From contig DATAGP010000017.1 of NCBI GenBank assembly GCA_036263655.1, forward strand, positions 1 to 64,000: DNA of 64,000 bases, in the 5' to 3' direction. The notes under the pieces were generated by a model. It was given only the letters and a program-made list of their open reading frames with translations, did no database searches and was not told the origin of the DNA. Each line of letters opens with the position of its first letter. Positions within the stretch are counted from its first letter, which is position 1. Source of the DNA: Schlegelella_A sp036263655 (GTDB taxonomy: Bacteria; Pseudomonadota; Gammaproteobacteria; Burkholderiales; Burkholderiaceae_C). Shown here piece by piece: positions 23,160 through 31,583 of the stretch. Position numbers and translations under genes: made by a program.

Positions 23160-23648
23160 TCAGGACGCGGCCACTCCGCGGGCGGTCATGCCGATGCCGG
23201 CGGGCGCGGCAAGCAGCGGCACGGCCGGCTTCCATCCCTTGGCTCGATGCTCGGCGACGATGTTCGTGTAGATGCCGCCGCGCACGTTCCAGCGGGCGGC
23301 GATGCGCGCGTAGCGCGGCCGGGTCGCGGCGACGATGTCGTCGAGGATGGCGTTGGTGACCTTCTCGTGAAAGGCGCCTTCGTCGCGGTAGCTCCAGAAG
23401 TAGAGCTTGAGGCTCTTCAGCTCGATGCAGAGCCGGTCCGCGACCATGTCGATGGTGAAGCGCGCGAAGTCCGGCTGGCCGGTGAGCGGGCAGTTGCAGG
23501 TGAACTCCGGGACCTCGAACTGGATGACGTAGTCCCGCTCCGGCGTCGGGTTCGGGAAGACGTCCAGCTGCTTTCTCGGTGCGGTGGGAGGCGAGTCCGG
23601 CGCCTCGCGGCGCGAGACGATGGTGTCGGTTCGGGGGGTCCGGGCCAT
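23160..23648 (-). CDS. queF: NADPH-dependent 7-cyano-7-deazaguanine reductase QueF (short form)
   Basis: A 162-residue tunnelling-fold enzyme reducing preQ0 to preQ1 in queuosine biosynthesis. The catalytic Cys53 and Asp60 lie in FTCNCPLTGQPDFA, and the QueF motif that binds NADPH is CIELKSLKLYFWSYRDEGAFHE (about residues 74-95, split here only for description). Length matches the YkvM-type short form of B. subtilis rather than the 280-residue E. coli form. ATG 23648 is chosen for its GAGGCG ribosome-binding site and family fit. No preQ1 riboswitch is apparent. It is divergent from smc. Confidence 0.94.
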   Translation of the reverse strand: MARTPRTDTIVSRREAPDSPPTAPRKQLDVFPNPTPERDYVIQFEVPEFTCNCPLTGQPDFARFTIDMVADRLCIELKSLKLYFWSYRDEGAFHEKVTNAILDDIVAATRPRYARIAARWNVRGGIYTNIVAEHRAKGWKPAVPLLAAPAGIGMTARGVAAS

Positions 23649-23670
23649 GCGGAAAGCGCCTCGCGGCAGC

Positions 23671-23699
23671 TCGAGAAAGGAAGGTCGCGATGCTATCAT
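23671..23699 (+). promoter_or_regulatory. Putative smc promoter with extended -10
   Basis: TCGAGA (23671-23676), a 17-nt spacer, then TGC-TATCAT (TATCAT at 23694-23699, 5 of 6 matches with an extended TGN). It is 79 bp upstream of the smc ATG. Confidence 0.55.
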
Positions 23700-23755
23700 C
23701 CGGGCGCTCGACGCCTGCCTTCGACGGCCTTTTTTCTGAACTAGATCAATAACTT

Positions 23756-23773
23756 ACGGCGCCTTGTCGCCGT
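23756..23773 (+). promoter_or_regulatory. Stem-loop covering the region just before the smc start
   Basis: ACGGCG-CCTTGT-CGCCGT is a perfect 6-bp stem with a 6-nt loop that ends 5 nt before the smc ATG. No Shine-Dalgarno sequence is visible in front of smc, so this hairpin occupies the place where ribosomes must load. Confidence 0.4.
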
Positions 23774-23778
23774 ATTCC

Positions 23779-26700
23779 ATGCGCCTCAACTCGATCAAGC
23801 TCTCGGGCTTCAAGTCGTTCGTCGAACCGACTCAATTCCAGCTCCCCGGTCAGCTCGTCGGCGTCGTCGGCCCGAACGGCTGCGGCAAGTCCAACGTCAT
23901 CGATGCCGTCCGCTGGGTGCTCGGCGAAAGCAAGGCCAGCGAGTTGCGCGGCGAGTCGATGCAGGACGTCATCTTCAACGGCTCCAGCCTGCGAAAGCCT
24001 GCCGGGCGCGCCAGCGTCGAGCTGACCTTCGACAACGGCGACGGCCGCGCCGGCGGGCCCTGGGGCCGTTTCGCCGAGATCGCCGTCAAGCGAGTCCTGA
24101 CGCGCGACGGCACGAGCAGCTACCACATCAACGGCCAGCCGGTGCGTCGTCGCGACGTGCAGGACGTGTTCCTCGGCACGGGTCTCGGCCCGCGTGCCTA
24201 CGCGATCATCGGCCAGGGCACGATCTCGCGGATCATCGAGAGCAAGCCCGAGGAGCTTCGGCTGTTCCTCGAGGAGGCAGCCGGCGTCTCGAAGTACAAG
24301 GAGCGCCGGCGCGAGACCGAGGGCCGTCTCAGGGACACGCGCGAGAACCTGACCCGCGTCGAGGACATCCTCCGCGAGCTGAACCAGAACCTCGAGAAGC
24401 TCGAGAGCCAGGCCGAAGTGGCCGGGCGCTATCGAAGCCTGCAGCAGGAGGCGCAGCAGAAGCAGCACCAGCTCTGGTTCCTGCGCCACCGCGACGCCGC
24501 GCGCGAGGAGGAGCGTGTCCGCCAGGCGGCGATCGCCGCGGTGCTCGCGCTCGAAGCGGAAAGCGCGGCGCTGCGCCAGGCCGAGGCCGAGCTCGAGTCG
24601 ATCCGGCAGGCGCACTACGCCGCCAACGACGCGCTGCACGCGGCGCAGGGCGTCCTCGGCCACGCGGCGCTGGAGGTGAGCCGGCTCGAGGAGCGCATCC
24701 GCTACATCGCGGAGCAGCGCGCGCGGATCGCGCGCCAGCGCGCCGACCTGGAAGTGCAGAGCGCCGCCTGGCGCACGCGCGCGTCCGAAGCCGGCGACGA
24801 GCGCGAGCGCCTCGCCGCGCAGATCGCCGCTGCCGAGCAGGCGGCATCCGACCTCACCGCGCAGATCGAGGCACAGGGCGCCGTGGTCGCGTCTGCGGAA
24901 GAACGGCTGCGCAAGGCGGAGGGCGAGAGCGGGCAGCAGCGCAGCGTCGTCGCCACGGCGCAGCAGCACATCCAGGTCGCCGCCGCCGAGGGCCGCGGCA
25001 TCGACGAGCGCCTGGCCGAAGCCAGCGCTCGGCGCGATCGCCTGCTCGCCGAGGAGAAGGGCCTGGCCGACGTCGACCTGAGCGGCATCGAGGCAGCGCG
25101 GCGCAGCGTCGCCGAGGCCGATGCGCGCGTGCTCGCGGCGCAGGCCGAGGTCGCACGCTGGCAGGAGCGCATCCCGGGCCTCGAGGACGAGCGCCGCCTT
25201 CGCCAGGCCAGCCGCGACAGCGAGGGCCGGCGCCACGCCGACCTCTCGGCGCGCCTGGCCGCCCTGCAGGCCCTCCAGGAGAAGGTGCAGGTCGAGGACA
25301 AGGTCAAGCCGTGGCTGGCCCGGCACGGGCTGGAGACGCTCGCCGGCCTGTGGACGCGCGTGCGCATCGAGCCGGGCTGGGAAGCGGCGCTCGAGTCGGC
25401 GCTGCGCGAGCGCTTGAGCGCGCTGGAGGTCGGCCGGCTCGACACCGTCCGTGCCTTCGCTGCCGACGCGCCACCGGCGCGCCTGGCGTTCTTCACGGCC
25501 ACCGCCGCACCAGCGGCGCGGACGCAGCGCTCGCTGCCGCGCCTGGCCGACCTGCTGCACCTCGGCGATTCGAGCCTCGCCGCGCTGCTCGGCGACTGGC
25601 TCGAAGGGGTCTACACCGCCGACGACTTCGACAGCGCGCTCGCGGCCCGCTCGACCCTCGCCCACGGCGAGATCATCATGACGCGCGAAGGCCACTCGGT
25701 GAGCCAGTTCGCGGTGAGCTTCTACGCGCCCGACTCCGAGCAGGCTGGCCTGCTGGCGCGCGCGCAGGAGATCGAGAACCTCGAGCGGCAGACGCGTGCC
25801 CAGGCGCACATCGCCGACGACGCGCGGGTGCAGCTGGGCCGCGCGGAGGCGGCCAGCGTTGAAGCCGCCGCCCAGCTCGCCGCGGCGCAGCGCGACGCCG
25901 CCCGGCAGCAGTCGCTCGGCCATCAGCAGCACGTGGAGCTGCTGCGTCTGGAGCAGCTCGAGGCGCAGACGCGGCAACGGCGCGATCAGCTCGGCGAGGA
26001 GCGCGGCGGCCTCGACGCCGAGCTCGCCGAGCTGACGGCCCGGCGCAGCGCCAGCGAAGCGCGTTTCGAGTCGCTGGACGGCGAGCTCGCCGTGGCGCAG
26101 GAAAGGCATGCCGAGCTCGACGACCTCGTGCTCGCGGCACGGCGCACGCTCGAGGCCGAGCGGGTGGCCCTGCGCGATCTGGAGCGGCGGCTCCAGGAGG
26201 CGCGCTTCGAGCTGCGCGCGGCCGGCGCCCGCGGCAGCGAGCTCGAGAGGGCCATCGACACCGCGCGCCAGCAGCTCGAGGCGAACCGCGTTGCCGACGC
26301 CGCCCTCGCCGACGAGCACTCGCGCCTGGCGGATGCGTCGGCCGACGAGGAGCTCCAGGCCGCCCTGGCGACGAAGCTCGAGCGCGAGCGGGCGCTCGGC
26401 GAGAGGCGCAGCCAGTACGACGACCTCGCGCAGCGGCTGCGCGCCGCCGACGAGAAGCGCCTCGGCCACGAGCAGGCCCTGGTGCCGCTGCGCGACAGGG
26501 TCATCGCTTTGCAGCTCGAGGAGCAGGCGGCGAAGCTCGGCGGCGCGCAGTACCTGGAGCAGCTCGAGCAGGCCGGCGCCGACCGCGCGGCGGTGGCCCG
26601 CTCGGTCGAGGAGCAGGGCGTCAAGCTCGCCGGCCTGCAGGGTCGCATCGACGCACTGAACCGCGACATCGAGGCGCTGGGCGCGGTCAACCTGGCGGCG

Positions 26701-27294
26701 CTGGAGGAGCTGACGTCGGCGCGCGAGCGCAAGGGCTTCCTCGATGCCCAGAACGGCGACCTTCGCGAGGCCATGTCGACGCTCGAGGACGCGATCCGAA
26801 AGATCGACCTCGAGACGCGCGAGCTGCTCGGCACGACCTTCGACCAGGTCAACGACCACTTCGGCCGCATGTTCCCGACCCTCTTCGGCGGCGGCAACGC
26901 CCGCCTCGTCATGACCGGCGACGAGATCCTCGACGCCGGCGTGCAGGTGATGGCGCAGCCGCCGGGCAAGAAGAACAGCTCCATCCACCTGCTGTCGGGC
27001 GGCGAGAAGGCGCTCACCGCGATCGCCCTCGTCTTCGCCATCTTCCAGCTCAACCCGGCGCCGTTCTGCCTGCTCGACGAGGTCGACGCGCCGCTCGACG
27101 ACGCCAACACCGAGCGCTACGCCAAGCTCGTCAACGAGATGGCCAAGAGCACCCAGTTCCTGTTCATCAGCCACAACCGCATCGCCATGGAGATGGCCGA
27201 GCAGCTCATCGGCGTGACCATGCAGGAGCAGGGCGTGTCGCGCATCGTCACCGTCGACATGCCCGGCGCGATCCGTCTGGCCGAAGCCGCGTAG
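23779..27294 (+). CDS. smc: Chromosome segregation protein SMC
   Basis: A 1171-residue structural maintenance of chromosomes ATPase. The N-terminal head has SGFKSFV and Walker A GVVGPNGCGKSNVID; the C-terminal head has the ABC signature LLSGGEKALTAIAL and Walker B PFCLLDEVDAPLDD. Two long coiled-coil arms (about 165-495 and 660-1000) flank a hinge around 500-650 (GLETLAGLWTRVRIEPGWEA). It condenses and organises DNA as a dimer. The ScpA/ScpB partners are not in the window. ATG 23779 gives the standard MRLNSIKLSGFKSF start; the TTG at 23764 is less likely. It begins the smc-zipA run. Confidence 0.96.
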   Translation: MRLNSIKLSGFKSFVEPTQFQLPGQLVGVVGPNGCGKSNVIDAVRWVLGESKASELRGESMQDVIFNGSSLRKPAGRASVELTFDNGDGRAGGPWGRFAEIAVKRVLTRDGTSSYHINGQPVRRRDVQDVFLGTGLGPRAYAIIGQGTISRIIESKPEELRLFLEEAAGVSKYKERRRETEGRLRDTRENLTRVEDILRELNQNLEKLESQAEVAGRYRSLQQEAQQKQHQLWFLRHRDAAREEERVRQAAIAAVLALEAESAALRQAEAELESIRQAHYAANDALHAAQGVLGHAALEVSRLEERIRYIAEQRARIARQRADLEVQSAAWRTRASEAGDERERLAAQIAAAEQAASDLTAQIEAQGAVVASAEERLRKAEGESGQQRSVVATAQQHIQVAAAEGRGIDERLAEASARRDRLLAEEKGLADVDLSGIEAARRSVAEADARVLAAQAEVARWQERIPGLEDERRLRQASRDSEGRRHADLSARLAALQALQEKVQVEDKVKPWLARHGLETLAGLWTRVRIEPGWEAALESALRERLSALEVGRLDTVRAFAADAPPARLAFFTATAAPAARTQRSLPRLADLLHLGDSSLAALLGDWLEGVYTADDFDSALAARSTLAHGEIIMTREGHSVSQFAVSFYAPDSEQAGLLARAQEIENLERQTRAQAHIADDARVQLGRAEAASVEAAAQLAAAQRDAARQQSLGHQQHVELLRLEQLEAQTRQRRDQLGEERGGLDAELAELTARRSASEARFESLDGELAVAQERHAELDDLVLAARRTLEAERVALRDLERRLQEARFELRAAGARGSELERAIDTARQQLEANRVADAALADEHSRLADASADEELQAALATKLERERALGERRSQYDDLAQRLRAADEKRLGHEQALVPLRDRVIALQLEEQAAKLGGAQYLEQLEQAGADRAAVARSVEEQGVKLAGLQGRIDALNRDIEALGAVNLAALEELTSARERKGFLDAQNGDLREAMSTLEDAIRKIDLETRELLGTTFDQVNDHFGRMFPTLFGGGNARLVMTGDEILDAGVQVMAQPPGKKNSSIHLLSGGEKALTAIALVFAIFQLNPAPFCLLDEVDAPLDDANTERYAKLVNEMAKSTQFLFISHNRIAMEMAEQLIGVTMQEQGVSRIVTVDMPGAIRLAEAA

Positions 27295-27310
27295 CGCCGG
27301 GCGCACGGCC

Positions 27311-28375
27311 ATGAGCACGCTGATGGTGGCTCTCGCATCCCTCGGCGGCGTGGTCCTGGCCGGGGTGGTCGCGCACGGTGCGTGGCAGGCACGGCGGGCC
27401 GGTCCGAAGCGCGCCACGCCGGCAGTGCGCGAGGAACCCACCGCGTCGGCGAGCGGCCCCGGCGGCGAGCCGGCGCTGGTCGGTGAGCCGCCGCCGCTGG
27501 CCGACGACAACGAGCCCGGCCTGGCGGTGGCGCGACGTCCGTCCCGCCGCATGCCGCTGCAGCTCGACGCCCTGATCGACGCCTTCGCTCCGATTGCGCT
27601 CGAGGCGCCCATCCTCGGCGAGACGGTGCTCGCGCACCTGCCGTCGAAGCGCCACGTCGGCAGCAAGCTGGTGCTCGTCGAAGGGCTGAACGTCGCGACG
27701 GGCCACTGGGAGGCGCCGGCCGCGGGCGAGCGCTACGCCGAGCTGCAGGCAGGCGTCCAGCTGGCGAGCCGCACCGGAGCGCTGAACGAGATCGAGTACT
27801 CCGAGTTCGTGCAGCGCATGCAGGAATTCGCCGACGCGATCGGCGCCGGCATCGATCCGCCCGACATGCTCGAGGTCATGGCCCAGGCGCGCGAGCTCGA
27901 TGCCTTCGCGAGCCAGCACGACGCCCAGCTCGCGGTCCATCTGCATGCGCGCGGCGCGGCGTGGAGCATCGGCTATGTCCAGCAGCACGCACGCCGGCAC
28001 GGCTTCGTTCCCGGCGTCGTGCCCGGCCGGCTCGTCTATCCGTCGACCGAGGAGGGCGCGCCGCCGGTGCTGACGCTGACCTTCGACTCGCAGGCGGCGC
28101 TCGCCGACGAGCCCGATCGCGCCGCCGTGCGCGACGTCACGCTGTCCTTCGACGTGCCGCAGACCGATCCGGCGGCGGAGCCGTTCAAGGCCTGGCAGGC
28201 GGCGGCCCAGGCGCTCGCCGTCGGCATGGACGCGGCCATCGTCGACGACAACGGCCAGCCGCTGAGCAGCGATGGCTTCGCGATGATCGGCAACGAGCTC
28301 GCCGCGCTCTACGAAGCGCTGCAGGCGCACGATCTCGCCGCCGGCTCGGCGGCGGCCCGGCGTCTCTTCAGCTGA
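27311..28375 (+). CDS. zipA: Cell division protein ZipA (C-terminal FtsZ-binding domain)
   Basis: A 354-residue divisome protein. An N-terminal membrane anchor (about residues 3-25, LMVALASLGGVVLAGVVA) is followed by a short basic and Pro/Ala-rich linker and a C-terminal ZipA FtsZ-binding domain (roughly 210-345: AQLAVHLHARGAAWSIGYV, DVTLSFDVPQTDP, AIVDDNGQPLS). ZipA tethers FtsZ filaments to the inner membrane. Sequence conservation of ZipA is low in betaproteobacteria, but its place 16 bp after smc and before ligA is the standard neighbourhood. The linker is much shorter than in E. coli. Confidence 0.85.
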   Translation: MSTLMVALASLGGVVLAGVVAHGAWQARRAGPKRATPAVREEPTASASGPGGEPALVGEPPPLADDNEPGLAVARRPSRRMPLQLDALIDAFAPIALEAPILGETVLAHLPSKRHVGSKLVLVEGLNVATGHWEAPAAGERYAELQAGVQLASRTGALNEIEYSEFVQRMQEFADAIGAGIDPPDMLEVMAQARELDAFASQHDAQLAVHLHARGAAWSIGYVQQHARRHGFVPGVVPGRLVYPSTEEGAPPVLTLTFDSQAALADEPDRAAVRDVTLSFDVPQTDPAAEPFKAWQAAAQALAVGMDAAIVDDNGQPLSSDGFAMIGNELAALYEALQAHDLAAGSAAARRLFS

Positions 28376-28385
28376 GGAAGCCGCC

Positions 28386-29423
28386 GTGGCCATGTCGCAT
28401 GCGTTCCTCGGTGTCGATCTTCCGGTCGTTCAGGCACCGATGGCCGGTGCGCAGGGCAGCGCATTGGCCATCGCGGTGAGCCGGGCCGGCGGTCTGGGTT
28501 CCCTGCCCTGCGCCATGCTCGAGCCGGAGGCCATGCGCGCCGAGCTGGCGGCGATCCGCGCCGCGACCGACCGGCCGTTCAACGTCAACTTCTTCTGTCA
28601 TGCGCAGCCGGCGGCCGACGCCGATCGCGAGGCGGGATGGCGGGCGGCGCTCGCCCCCTACTACCGCGAGTACGGCATCGATCCGCAGGACATCCCGGCC
28701 GCGCCCGGCCGCCTGCCGTTCAGCGCCGCCGCGGCGGAGGTGCTCGACGCCGTCCGGCCACCCGTCGTGAGCTTTCATTTCGGCCTGCCGGAAGCGGCGC
28801 TCCGGGCGCGGGTCCGCGCGTTGGGGGCGCTGATCCTCGCGACGGCGACGACGGTGGACGAGGCGCTCTGGCTCGAGCGCCACGGCGTCGACGCGATCGT
28901 CGCCCAGGGCTGGGAGGCCGGTGGGCACCGCGGCCACTTCCTCTCCGACGATCTCCTGCTGCAGCCCGGCACGCTGGCCCTGGTGCCGCAGGTCGTCCGC
29001 GCCGTGCGCGTACCGGTGATCGCGGCCGGCGGGATCGCCGACGCCGCGGGAGTCCGGGCCGTGCTGGCGCTCGGCGCCGTCGCGGCGCAGGTCGGCACGG
29101 CCTACCTGCTGTGCCCCGAGGCGACGACGCATCCGGCGCACCGTGCCGCCCTTGTCGGCCCGATGGCGCAGCGCACCGCCGTGACCAACCTCTACACCGG
29201 CCGACCGGCGCGCGGCATCGAGAATCGCCTGATGCGCGAGATCGGCCCGCTGAGCCCGCTCGCGCCGGCATTCCCGCTCGCGACCGCGGCGCTCGCGCCC
29301 TTGCGCACCGCGGCGCTGAAGGACGGCAAGGCCGACTTCATGCCGCTCTGGTGCGGCCAGAACGCCAGCGGCTGCCGGCCGGTTCCCGCGGCCGAGCTGA
29401 CCCATGGCCTCGCCGGCGTCTGA
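28386..29423 (+). CDS. Nitronate monooxygenase family (2-nitropropane dioxygenase-like) flavoprotein
   Basis: A 345-residue FMN-dependent TIM-barrel enzyme. It opens with VVQAPMAGAQGSALAIAVS, has the FNVNFFC strand, the active-site QGWEAGGHRGHF with the conserved His, and the FMN phosphate-binding IAAGGIADAAGV and GTAYLLCPEA segments. Family members oxidise alkyl nitronates such as propionate 3-nitronate. GTG 28386 is taken as start because a GAGGAA site lies about 8 nt upstream; ATG 28392 is the alternative. It sits between zipA and ligA, overlapping ligA by 20 bp, which is not the usual order; it appears to be an insertion into the division/replication operon. Confidence 0.88.
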   Translation: MAMSHAFLGVDLPVVQAPMAGAQGSALAIAVSRAGGLGSLPCAMLEPEAMRAELAAIRAATDRPFNVNFFCHAQPAADADREAGWRAALAPYYREYGIDPQDIPAAPGRLPFSAAAAEVLDAVRPPVVSFHFGLPEAALRARVRALGALILATATTVDEALWLERHGVDAIVAQGWEAGGHRGHFLSDDLLLQPGTLALVPQVVRAVRVPVIAAGGIADAAGVRAVLALGAVAAQVGTAYLLCPEATTHPAHRAALVGPMAQRTAVTNLYTGRPARGIENRLMREIGPLSPLAPAFPLATAALAPLRTAALKDGKADFMPLWCGQNASGCRPVPAAELTHGLAGV

Positions 29424-31518
29424 GCCGGCGAAGCCGCGGCAGGCGCAAGGACCGGCGCGGGGCGACGCGGCGGCTCGCGCGGCCGAGCTGCGCGAGCGCC
29501 TGGCCCGCCATGCGCACGAGTACTACGTGCTCGATGCGCCGAGCATCCCCGACGCCGACTACGACGCCTTGTTCCAGGAGCTGCAGGCGATCGAGGCCGC
29601 GCACCCCGAGCTGCGCACGGACGAGTCGCCGACGGCGCGCATCATCGGCGCGGTGCTCGAGGGCCTGCGGCCGGTTCGCCATGCGCTGCCCATGCTGTCG
29701 ATCGACACCGAGACCGACACCACGGCGACGGGTGCCGAAAAGTTCGACCAGCGCATCCGCAGGCTGCTCGGCCTGGGCGACAGCGACCCGCCGGTCGCCT
29801 ACTGCGCCGAGCTGAAGTTCGATGGCCTGGCGATCAACCTGCGCTACGAGGGCGGCCGGCTGGTCCAGGCCGCGACACGCGGCGACGGCGAGACCGGCGA
29901 GGACGTGACGCACACCGTCGGCACGATCGCCAGCGTGCCCAAGCGGCTGCGCGGCGTGCACGCGGACGTGCTCGAGATCCGCGGCGAGGTCTTCATGCGC
30001 CGCGACGACTTCGAGGCGCTCAACGAGCGGCAGCGCCAGCTCATCGCGGCCGGCGCGAAGGGGGAGAAGACCTTCGTCAACCCGCGCAACGCCGCCGCCG
30101 GCGCGGTGCGCCAGCTCGATGCGAGCGCCGCCGCCCGCCGGCCCTTGAGCTTCTTCGCCTATGGCCTCGGCGAGGTCAGCGGCTGGGTGCCGCCGCCGAC
30201 CCAGACCGAGCTTCTGGCTGCGCTCGAGCGGATGGGCGCGCCGGCGAGCCCGGGGCACGAGCGGGTCGAGGGCGCGGCCGGCCTCGTCGCCTTCCACGAC
30301 CGCGTCGCGGCGGCGCGCGACGCACTGCCCTACGACATCGACGGCGTCGTCTACAAGGTCGACGACCGCGCGCTGCAGGACAGGCTCGGCTTCAAGTCGC
30401 GCGAGCCGCGCTGGGCCGTCGCGCAGAAGTACCCGGCGCAGGAGCGGACCACCGTGCTGCGCGGCATCGAGGTGCAGGTCGGCCGCACCGGCAAGCTGAC
30501 GCCGGTGGCGAAGCTGGAGCCGGTCTTCGTCGGCGGCACGACGGTTTCCAACGCCACCCTGCACAACGAGGACGAGGTCCGCCGCAAGGACGTCCGCATC
30601 GGCGACACGGTGATCGTGCGTCGCGCCGGCGACGTGATCCCGGAGATCGTCGGCGTCGTCGCCGAGCGGCGCCCGAAGGACGTCGGGCCGCCGTACGACC
30701 TGCGCGCCCAGCTCGGCGGCGCCTGCCCGGTCTGCGGCAGCGCCATCGTCCGGGAGGAAGGCGAGGTCGACTGGCGCTGCAGCGGCGGCCTGTTCTGCGC
30801 GGCGCAGCGCAAGCACGCGATCCTGCACTTCGCCGGCCGTCGCGCTCTCGACATCGAGGGGCTCGGCGAGCGCATCGTCGACCAGCTCGTCGAGTCGGGG
30901 CAGGTCGGGACCTTGCCGGACCTGTACCGCCTCACCCAGGCGCAGCTCGAGGGCCTGGACCGCATGGGCGGGAAGAGCGCGGCCAACCTCGTCGCCCGCA
31001 TCGACGCGAGCAAGCACACGACGCTGGCGAGGTTCCTCTATGCGCTCGGCATCCGCCACGTCGGCGAGTCCACGGCCAAGGACCTGGCGCTGCACTTCGG
31101 CAACCTCGACCGGCTCATGTCGGCCTCGCTCGAGCAGCTGCTCGAAGTCGCCGACGTCGGGCCGACCGTCGCCGCAAGCGTGCACGCTTTCTTCCAGGAA
31201 GCGCACAACGTCGCCGTGATCGACGGACTGCGCCGGGCCGGGTTGCATTGGGACGAGCACGAGGGCCGCGCCGGCGCCGTGCCGCTGCCGCTCGCCGGCA
31301 AGACCTTCGTGCTGACCGGCGCCCTGCCGACCCTGAGCCGCGACGAGGCGAAGGACCTGCTGGAGGCGCGCGGCGCCAGGGTGGCCGGCTCGGTGTCGAA
31401 GAAGACGGACTACGTCGTCGCCGGTGCCGAGGCCGGCTCGAAGCTGGCCAGGGCCGAGGCGCTCGGCATTCCGGTCCTCGACGAAGCCGGCCTGAGGGCC
31501 CTGCTCGACGCGGATTGA
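29404..31518 (+). CDS. ligA: NAD-dependent DNA ligase LigA
   Basis: A 704-residue NAD+-dependent ligase sealing nicks in replication and repair. The Ia domain (HAHEYYVLDAPSIPDADYDALF) is followed by the adenylation domain with the nucleophile Lys138 in AELKFDG, an OB fold, a Cys4 zinc site (Cys441 and Cys444 in CPVCGSA plus WRCSGGLFC), helix-hairpin-helix repeats (LEGLDRMGGKSAANLV, HVGESTAKDLA) and a C-terminal BRCT domain (GKTFVLTGALPTLSRDEAKDL to the end). The N-terminal 20-30 residues are an Ala-rich extension; a later start is possible. The first 20 bases overlap the nitronate monooxygenase gene. Confidence 0.96.
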   Translation: MASPASEPAKPRQAQGPARGDAAARAAELRERLARHAHEYYVLDAPSIPDADYDALFQELQAIEAAHPELRTDESPTARIIGAVLEGLRPVRHALPMLSIDTETDTTATGAEKFDQRIRRLLGLGDSDPPVAYCAELKFDGLAINLRYEGGRLVQAATRGDGETGEDVTHTVGTIASVPKRLRGVHADVLEIRGEVFMRRDDFEALNERQRQLIAAGAKGEKTFVNPRNAAAGAVRQLDASAAARRPLSFFAYGLGEVSGWVPPPTQTELLAALERMGAPASPGHERVEGAAGLVAFHDRVAAARDALPYDIDGVVYKVDDRALQDRLGFKSREPRWAVAQKYPAQERTTVLRGIEVQVGRTGKLTPVAKLEPVFVGGTTVSNATLHNEDEVRRKDVRIGDTVIVRRAGDVIPEIVGVVAERRPKDVGPPYDLRAQLGGACPVCGSAIVREEGEVDWRCSGGLFCAAQRKHAILHFAGRRALDIEGLGERIVDQLVESGQVGTLPDLYRLTQAQLEGLDRMGGKSAANLVARIDASKHTTLARFLYALGIRHVGESTAKDLALHFGNLDRLMSASLEQLLEVADVGPTVAASVHAFFQEAHNVAVIDGLRRAGLHWDEHEGRAGAVPLPLAGKTFVLTGALPTLSRDEAKDLLEARGARVAGSVSKKTDYVVAGAEAGSKLARAEALGIPVLDEAGLRALLDAD

Positions 31519-31524
31519 CGGCCG

Positions 31525-31554
31525 TTGCTTCGGCCGGCCCCGGGGCACGAGAAT
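31525..31554 (+). promoter_or_regulatory. Weak putative promoter before the 323-residue helical protein gene
   Basis: TTGCTT (31525-31530), 18-nt spacer, GAGAAT (31549-31554). The same DNA contains GGCCG-TTGCTT-CGGCC (31520-31535), a 5-bp stem just after the ligA stop that might instead be a weak terminator. Confidence 0.3.
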
Positions 31555-31583
31555 CGCTGACCCCCACCGCCGAAGGTCTCGTC

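Noticed and set aside
23746..27666. A 1306-codon open frame antisense to smc
   Set aside because: It is the complement of smc codons; composition is Arg/Leu/Ala/His repetitive and no motif is recognisable, while the plus strand encodes an intact SMC.
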